From: JBEVOS01 sp964563395
Lineage (GTDB): Bacteria; Pseudomonadota; Alphaproteobacteria; Caulobacterales; Aquidulcibacteraceae
Direction: 5' to 3'
Assembly: GCA_964563395.1 (NCBI GenBank)
Contig: CAZLWK010000004.1
Location: 62,001-126,000 of the forward strand
DNA: 64,000 nucleotides
Positions 59,386-64,000 of this stretch are shown here, piece after piece. The position numbers and the translations under genes are program-made. The stretch's first letter is position 1. Each line of letters opens with the position of its first letter. The notes below the pieces were generated by a model that saw only the letters and a program-made list of their open reading frames with translations, made no database searches and was not told the origin of the DNA.

Positions 59386-60650
59386 CGCAGATTTCCGATG
59401 GCTTGGAGCTGGTGACGCTCGCCAATGGCGTGCGTGTCGTGCTCGATCCGATGCCGGGCTTGGAGACGACCGCGCTCGGCGTGTGGCAGGGCGTGGGCGC
59501 GCGCTGGGAGGCGCCCGAGGAAAACGGCGTCGCCCATCTCTTCGAGCATATGGCGTTCAAGGGCGCGGGAGGGCGCGACGCCAAGCAATTCGCCGAGGCG
59601 ATCGAAAGCGTCGGCGCCCATCTCAACGCCGCGACCGGCTATGAGCACACCTCCTATTTCGCGCGCGCCGTGGCGGCCGACGCGCCCTTCGTGCTCGATC
59701 TCATCGCCGACATTCTCTTCGCACCACATTGGATCGAGGAGGATTTGGAAAAGGAAAAGGGCGTCGTTTCGCAGGAGCGTGGCGAGGCGTTCGATTTTCC
59801 CTCCGACCGCGTTTTCGAATTGCATCAAGCCGCGCTCTTTCCCGATCAACCGCTTGGGCGGCCAATCCTCGGCGAAGAAGCGACGCTCGCGCCCTTGAAG
59901 GTCGCCGCGCTCGAACGTTTCCGCGATGCGCATTTCACCGCTGACCGCGTCGTGCTCTCCATCGCCGGTGGGTTTGACCGCGTCGCCATTCTGGATGCAG
60001 TGGAGCGCCGCTTCAGCGTCTTGAAAGCTCACGCGCGTCGCGCGCCCGCGCCCGCGCGGCCCGTGCCCGCCGTCGCCGGCGAAGCGCGCAAGACCGAGGA
60101 GGCGCATCTCGTCCTGTCCTGGTCGGCGCCGCCCGCTGGCGATGAACGCGCGATGGCCGCGCGCCTTTTCGCGGAGATTTTCGGCGGCGGCATGTCCTCG
60201 CGCCTCTTCCAGGACATTCGCGAGACGCGCGGCCTTGTCTATTCGATCGATGCGTCGCTAGACGTGTTCGAGGACGTGGGCCGCCTCATCGTCGGCGCGG
60301 GATGCCGGCCGCAGGATGCAAAGCTCGTGGCGAGCCTCGTGCTCGATGCGCTCGCCGATCTCGCCGCGCATGGGCCCAGCGCGGCGGAATTGCAGCGCGC
60401 GAAAGCCGTGGCCGGCGCATCCTTGTTGATGAGCGCGGAAGCGCCTTCGGCCCGCGCCGGCGCGCGCGCGATGCAAGTGCTCACCCATGGCGCGCCGGAG
60501 ACCTTCGCCGCCATGAAGGCGCGCTGCGACGCCCTTGAGGCCGGCGAAATCCAAGCGCTCGCCAAGGCCGCGCTTGAAGGGCCGGCGGCGCTCGCGGTCG
60601 TCGGTCCCAAATCCGGACTTGGCGCGATGGACGTGTTTGGGGCACGATAG
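59376..60650 (+). CDS. M16 family zinc peptidase (processing-peptidase-like)
   Basis: A 424-residue M16 peptidase. The inverted zinc motif HLFEH has His54, the base Glu57 and His58, with the third ligand in the VSQERGE region near residue 134. The first domain is catalytic, the second regulatory. In alphaproteobacteria the gene typically follows thrC and is related to mitochondrial processing peptidase. TTG start at 59376, inside thrC; no good ATG is available. Confidence 0.92.
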   Translation: MGLTQISDGLELVTLANGVRVVLDPMPGLETTALGVWQGVGARWEAPEENGVAHLFEHMAFKGAGGRDAKQFAEAIESVGAHLNAATGYEHTSYFARAVAADAPFVLDLIADILFAPHWIEEDLEKEKGVVSQERGEAFDFPSDRVFELHQAALFPDQPLGRPILGEEATLAPLKVAALERFRDAHFTADRVVLSIAGGFDRVAILDAVERRFSVLKAHARRAPAPARPVPAVAGEARKTEEAHLVLSWSAPPAGDERAMAARLFAEIFGGGMSSRLFQDIRETRGLVYSIDASLDVFEDVGRLIVGAGCRPQDAKLVASLVLDALADLAAHGPSAAELQRAKAVAGASLLMSAEAPSARAGARAMQVLTHGAPETFAAMKARCDALEAGEIQALAKAALEGPAALAVVGPKSGLGAMDVFGAR

Positions 60651-60654
60651 CCCC

Positions 60655-61227
60655 ATGGCGTTTCTGCGGCGCGAGGGTGAGGAGACGGGGCGGATCGCCG
60701 GCGCGGCGGTCTATCTGCGTCATCCCGAGGGACGCGATTTCAACGCCTGGTCCCAGCTGCGCGCGCACAGCCGCGCCTTTCTCCAGCCCTGGGAGCCGAG
60801 CTGGCCGGACGACGAACTCTCCATCGCCTCGTTCCGCTACAAGCTGCGCCGTTACGCGCACGATATTCGCGACGGCAAATCCTATCCCTTCTTCGTGTTC
60901 CGCATCGAGGACGGCGCGCTCATCGGCGGCGTCACGCTCAGTCAGGTGCGGCGCGGCGCGGCCCAGGCCGGCACGCTCGGCTATTGGATCGGCCAGCCTT
61001 TCGCCGGCAAAGGCTACACCACGGACGCCGCGCGCGCCGTGGTGCGCTTTGCGTTCGATGAATTGGATTTGCATCGCGTCGAAGCCGCGTGCCAGCCGGA
61101 GAACGAAGCCTCGCGCGCGGTCTTGTTCAAGGCGGGCTTTGTCGAGGAAGGGCGCGCCCGCGCCTATCTGAAGATCAACGGCGCCTGGCGCGATCATTTG
61201 TTGTTCGGCCGCGTGCGCGAGAATTAA
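60655..61227 (+). CDS. GNAT acetyltransferase, RimJ-like
   Basis: A 190-residue GNAT. The acetyl-CoA loop and neighbouring helix read GYWIGQPFAGKGYTTDAARAVVRFAF, followed by RVEAACQPENEASRAVLFKAGFVEEG. The N-terminal LRAHSRAFLQPWEPSWP is typical of RimJ-type enzymes that acetylate ribosomal protein N-termini or toxins. The ATG at 60655 follows the M16 gene by 4 nt. It is followed by the aldo/keto reductase. Confidence 0.88.
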   Translation: MAFLRREGEETGRIAGAAVYLRHPEGRDFNAWSQLRAHSRAFLQPWEPSWPDDELSIASFRYKLRRYAHDIRDGKSYPFFVFRIEDGALIGGVTLSQVRRGAAQAGTLGYWIGQPFAGKGYTTDAARAVVRFAFDELDLHRVEAACQPENEASRAVLFKAGFVEEGRARAYLKINGAWRDHLLFGRVREN

Positions 61228-61237
61228 GGAGCTCATC

Positions 61238-62254
61238 ATGGGATCGAAGCGTCTGGGCCGCAGCCCCATCGTCGTGTCCGACATCTGCATGGGCACGATG
61301 ACGTTCGGATCGCAATGCGATGAAGCCGAAGCCTTCCGCGTGCTCGATAAATGCCTCGACGCGGGGATCAATTTCTTCGACACGGCGGAGAATTATCCGG
61401 TGCCGCCCAAGGAGGAATGGGCCGGATTGACGGAGGAGATCGTCGGCCGCTGGATGAAGACGAAGCGCCGCGATTCCATCGTCATGGCGACGAAGGTGTG
61501 CGGCCCAAGCCATGGCTGGCTGAAAGCCTCGCAGCGCGCCGGCATGACCTGCCTCGATCGCCACAACATCGTGCGCGCGGTGGAGGCGAGCCTCACGCGT
61601 CTGCAAACCGATTATATCGACCTCTATCAGACCCATTGGCCCGATCATGGCGCGCGCTACGAGGATGCGCTCGAAGCGCTCGACGATCTGGTGCGCGCCG
61701 GCAAGGTGCGCGTCATTGGCTGCTCAAACGAAACCAGCTGGGGCCTGATGAAGAGCCTCGCCGTCTCCGAGCGCGAAGGCTTCGCGCGCTATGAGACGAT
61801 TCAGAACAATTTCAGCCTGAACAATCGCCGCTTCGAGGATGAGCTCGCGCAGGTCTGCCGCCAGGAGGGCGTCAGCCTCATTCCCTATTCACCGCTCGCG
61901 GGCGGCGTCTTGTCGGGCAAGTACAATGGCGGCAAGCGGCCCGAAAAGGCGCGCTTCTCCGCCTATCTGGAGATGGGCGGACGCCAGGCGGCGATGGCGC
62001 GCCGCTTCGTCAATGAAAAGAGCCTCGCCGCCACGGAGCGCTTCGGCGCCATCGCGGCGGAAGCGGGCATGTCGCTGGTCACGCTCGCAACGGCCTGGAG
62101 CAAGCAGCACGATTTCGTCGCCTCCACCATTGTCGGCGTCACATCGCTCGCGCAGGTCGATGAAATCCTCGCCGCCGCCGATCTCACGCTCAGCCAGGAC
62201 GTGATGAAGGCCGTCGACAAGGTGTCGAAGGAGATCCTCTACCCGATGGGCTAA
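61238..62254 (+). CDS. aldo/keto reductase
   Basis: A 338-residue TIM-barrel oxidoreductase. The catalytic tetrad residues lie in NFFDTAENY (Asp and Tyr), KVCG (Lys) and YQTHWPD (His). The NADPH-binding end has IPYSPLAGGVLSGKYN and STIVGVTSLAQVDE. It reduces an aldehyde or ketone. AAGGAG precedes the ATG at 61238. The closely related Tas-type members act on small aldehydes. Confidence 0.93.
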   Translation: MGSKRLGRSPIVVSDICMGTMTFGSQCDEAEAFRVLDKCLDAGINFFDTAENYPVPPKEEWAGLTEEIVGRWMKTKRRDSIVMATKVCGPSHGWLKASQRAGMTCLDRHNIVRAVEASLTRLQTDYIDLYQTHWPDHGARYEDALEALDDLVRAGKVRVIGCSNETSWGLMKSLAVSEREGFARYETIQNNFSLNNRRFEDELAQVCRQEGVSLIPYSPLAGGVLSGKYNGGKRPEKARFSAYLEMGGRQAAMARRFVNEKSLAATERFGAIAAEAGMSLVTLATAWSKQHDFVASTIVGVTSLAQVDEILAAADLTLSQDVMKAVDKVSKEILYPMG

Positions 62255-62258
62255 GCCC

Positions 62259-62819
62259 TCACGCGCGTCCCGCGTCGCCGCTCAGCTGGCCCGGTTCGAA
62301 GCCCAGGCGCCGGATCGCGCGCGCCCATTTGTCCGCGTGCTCGGCGCCGAACACGATGGCGTCGTCGGGATCGACCACGAGCCAGGCGTTGCGCTTGAGC
62401 TCTTCCTCCAGCTGGCCCGCGCCCCATCCCGAACAGCCGAGCGCCAGAAGGAAGCGCGAGGGCGCCGCCTCGCCGCCGATCGCTTCCAGCACGTCGCGCG
62501 TCGCGGTGAGGCGGATGCCGGGCGCCACGTCCTGCGTCGCGCCCTCGGTCTCGTAATCATCGCTGTGCAGCACATAGCCGCGGTCAGGCTTCACCGGGCC
62601 GCCATCCATCACGATGCGCGGTGAGACGTCGTCGCGCGCATTGATGCCCAGATGATCGAGCACGTCGCCCAGCGTGAGCTGGTCCTTCGGCTTGTTCACG
62701 ATCAGCCCCATCGCGTGCTCGCTCGTATGCTGGCACATGATGATGACGGAATGGTCGAACCGGGGATCGCCGATCCCGGGCATCGCCACCAGGAGCTTGC
62801 CGGCCAGGGTGTCATCCAT
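62259..62819 (-). CDS. YqgE/AlgH family protein
   Basis: A 186-residue protein of the UPF0301/AlgH family. LAGKLLVAMPGIGDPRFDHSVI, HTSEHAMGLIVNKP and FLLALGCSGWGAGQLEEEL are the conserved blocks. Reported roles vary (regulation, redox or cell wall); no catalysis is established. ATG at 62819. Upstream, three 11-nt direct repeats lie before the divergent peroxiredoxin gene. Convergent with the aldo/keto reductase, 4 nt apart. Confidence 0.93.
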   Translation of the reverse strand: MDDTLAGKLLVAMPGIGDPRFDHSVIIMCQHTSEHAMGLIVNKPKDQLTLGDVLDHLGINARDDVSPRIVMDGGPVKPDRGYVLHSDDYETEGATQDVAPGIRLTATRDVLEAIGGEAAPSRFLLALGCSGWGAGQLEEELKRNAWLVVDPDDAIVFGAEHADKWARAIRRLGFEPGQLSGDAGRA

Positions 62820-62844
62820 GGCCCATGCTCGCCTCTTCGCGCGC

Positions 62845-62877
62845 GCGCGGCAAGAGCGCGGCAAGAGCGCGGCAAGA
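62845..62877. repeat. three 11-nt tandem repeats
   Basis: GCGCGGCAAGA occurs three times in a row, starting at 62845, 62856 and 62867, between the divergent YqgE and peroxiredoxin genes. It may be a slippage-prone simple repeat or a weak protein-binding array. Confidence 0.6.
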
Positions 62878-62962
62878 GCGCGCGGCGAAGGCGCATGGGG
62901 GGCGGGTGACGAAACCGCCGCCCATGCGTTAGGAGGAGGCCGCAAAGAGGAGACGCGCCGCC

Positions 62963-63442
62963 ATGATCAAAGTCGGAGACAAATTGCCGGAGGCTGCCTT
63001 CACCGTGCCGGGCGCCGACGGCCTCAAGCAAATGACCACGCAGGAGATTTTCGCCGGTAAGCGCGTGGCGCTGTTCGCCGTGCCGGGGGCCTTCACGCCG
63101 ACCTGCTCGGCGCGCCATCTGCCGAGCTTCCGCGACAAGGCGGGCGAGCTGAAGGCCAAGGGCGTCGACCTCATCGCCTGCACCGCCGTCAACGACGCTT
63201 TCGTGATGGGCGCCTGGGCCAAGGACCAGAATGTCGGGGACATGCTGATGCTGGCCGACGGCAATGGGGATTTCGCCCGCGCCATCGGTCTGGAATTGGA
63301 CGGCACGAAATTCGGGATGGGCAAGCGCTCGCTGCGCTATTCGATGATCGTGAACGATGGCGTGGTCGAAACGCTCAATGTCGAAGAGGGCGGCGAATAC
63401 AAGGTCTCCAGCGCCGAATATATGCTCGGCCAGCTTGGTTGA
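62963..63442 (+). CDS. peroxiredoxin, Prx5-type
   Basis: A 159-residue thiol peroxidase. The peroxidatic Cys48 lies in PGAFTPTCSARHLP. A second cysteine (about residue 73, LIACTAV) is not in the resolving position of typical 2-Cys enzymes, so it probably works as a 1-Cys or Prx5-type enzyme with thioredoxin or glutaredoxin. It detoxifies hydroperoxides. GAGGAGACGCG precedes the ATG. Confidence 0.94.
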   Translation: MIKVGDKLPEAAFTVPGADGLKQMTTQEIFAGKRVALFAVPGAFTPTCSARHLPSFRDKAGELKAKGVDLIACTAVNDAFVMGAWAKDQNVGDMLMLADGNGDFARAIGLELDGTKFGMGKRSLRYSMIVNDGVVETLNVEEGGEYKVSSAEYMLGQLG

Positions 63443-63479
63443 TCTGGGATCGCGACCCCGGATTTAGCCTTAACGCCGT

Positions 63480-63535
63480 GTCAGCATGTCGCTGACCTTT
63501 ACGTAACCCAGGCGCGCTAAACTGCGCGTCCTGGG
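63480..63535. other. two hairpins between peroxiredoxin and SPFH genes
   Basis: GTCAGC/GCTGAC (63480-63485 and 63491-63496) around 5 nt is a perfect palindrome. Next, CCCAGG-CGCGC (63507-63517) pairs with GCGCG-T-CCTGGG (63524-63535), 11 bp with one bulge. Neither is followed by a T-run. They lie in the leader of the SPFH gene. Confidence 0.45.
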
Positions 63536-63550
63536 TGCGCGGGGTCGGGC

Positions 63551-64000
63551 ATGGGTGAATTCGTCTTTATCGTTTTGGCCTTCCTGGCCCTGGTGATCGC
63601 GTTCAGCGTCATCAAAGTGGTGCCGCAGGGCCGGCAATGGACCGTCGAGCGCTTCGGCCGCTACACGCAGACGCTCAAGCCCGGCATCGCGTTTCTGATC
63701 CCGTTCATGGACCGCGTGGGACGCAAGCTCTCCATGATGGAGACGGTTCTGGACGTGCCGCGCCAGGAAGTGATCACCAAGGACAACGCGATCGTCTCGC
63801 TCGACGCGGTCGTGTTCATCCAGGTGATCGATGCCGCGCGCGCGGCCTATGAGGTCGAGAACCTCAACAACGCCATCCTCAATCTTTCGGTCACCAATGT
63901 GCGCACGGTCGTCGGCGCGATGGATCTCGACGAGGTCTTGTCCCAGCGCGACGCCATTAATGCGCGCCTCCTGACCGTGATCGACGCCGCCACCTCAGCC
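63551..64000 (+). CDS. SPFH/band 7 (stomatin-like) protein, N-terminal part
   Basis: The first 150 residues of an SPFH protein, open to the window edge. One N-terminal membrane segment (FVFIVLAFLALVIAFSVIKVV) is followed by PQGRQWTVERFGRYTQTLKPG and FLIPFMDRV, then the band 7 fold with VSLDAVVFIQV and VRTVVGAMDLDEVLSQRDAIN. This layout is that of QmcA/YbbK. Such proteins form membrane microdomain scaffolds and usually precede an NfeD gene, which would lie beyond the window. Confidence 0.9.
   Translation, partial: MGEFVFIVLAFLALVIAFSVIKVVPQGRQWTVERFGRYTQTLKPGIAFLIPFMDRVGRKLSMMETVLDVPRQEVITKDNAIVSLDAVVFIQVIDAARAAYEVENLNNAILNLSVTNVRTVVGAMDLDEVLSQRDAINARLLTVIDAATSA

Noticed and set aside
1..64000. 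tRNA or rRNA genes, CRISPR arrays, insertion sequences, integrases, phage genes
   Set aside because: No T-loop pattern in a cloverleaf context, no spaced direct repeats of CRISPR type and no transposase or integrase motif was found by eye.

Overview
The window looks like a chromosomal segment of a high-GC alphaproteobacterium, probably near the Caulobacterales/Hyphomonadales. Evidence: the aa3 oxidase order coxB-coxA-ctaB-small membrane protein-ctaG-coxC-DUF983-surf1-thrC-M16 peptidase, the xseA-DUF2093 pair, the RsmE-GshA pair, the short lpx/waaA block, frequent GTG/TTG starts and many ATGA/TTGA-type overlaps. The lineage is inferred from gene content and order, not from a search. The sequence is a draft: a 100-N scaffold gap sits at 43839-43938.

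Layout. 1-4.2 kb: end of an acyl-CoA dehydrogenase, a small membrane protein, a cytochrome P450, a ferric-reductase-like membrane protein divergent from a TetR regulator across a double operator, and a glutathione S-transferase. 4.2-10.9 kb (minus strand): a QueD-like protein, a small glycine-zipper lipoprotein, CorA, an APH-type phosphotransferase, a VWA protein with its MoxR ATPase, and PurD. 10.9-14.1 kb: a TIR-domain membrane protein and a 763-residue beta-helix membrane protein lie between purD and xseA. 14.3-17.4 kb: XseA, DUF2093, a LytM/M23 lipoprotein and another lipoprotein. 17.5-21.4 kb: a lipid A/KDO block (LpxL-like acyltransferase, LpxK, WaaA, DUF374). 21.5-32.3 kb: a phosphatase, a hexapeptide acetyltransferase, a DEAD-box helicase, an acyltransferase-3 protein, DUF4170 with an IMPase, PmbA/TldE, an alcohol dehydrogenase, MAPEG, an ETF-beta-type methyltransferase, a desaturase and a DNA glycosylase. 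32.3-40.7 kb: UbiA, an ABC exporter, a TonB receptor, RsmE, GshA and a GNAT. 40.7-43.8 kb: three methyltransferases and a divergent HxlR regulator, ending in a 166-bp tandem duplication broken by the assembly gap. 44-51.4 kb: a POT peptide transporter, an isolated VirD4-like ATPase, a subclass B3 metallo-beta-lactamase, a 24-residue Ala/Lys-rich peptide gene, TldD and two paralogous exported TPR proteins. 51.6-64 kb: the cytochrome oxidase/assembly operon running into thrC, an M16 peptidase and a GNAT, then an aldo/keto reductase, YqgE, a peroxiredoxin and the start of an SPFH protein.

Most of the window is housekeeping: respiration, lipid A, purine and threonine synthesis, thiol redox and RNA metabolism. 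The less explained parts are the TIR plus beta-helix pair at the purD/xseA junction, the basic 24-residue peptide gene with its own promoter-like palindrome and terminator, a 76-nt near-perfect RNA hairpin before the ABC exporter, the lone coupling-type ATPase, the double TetR operator that covers both start codons, and several leader hairpins. None of these could be tested by search here.
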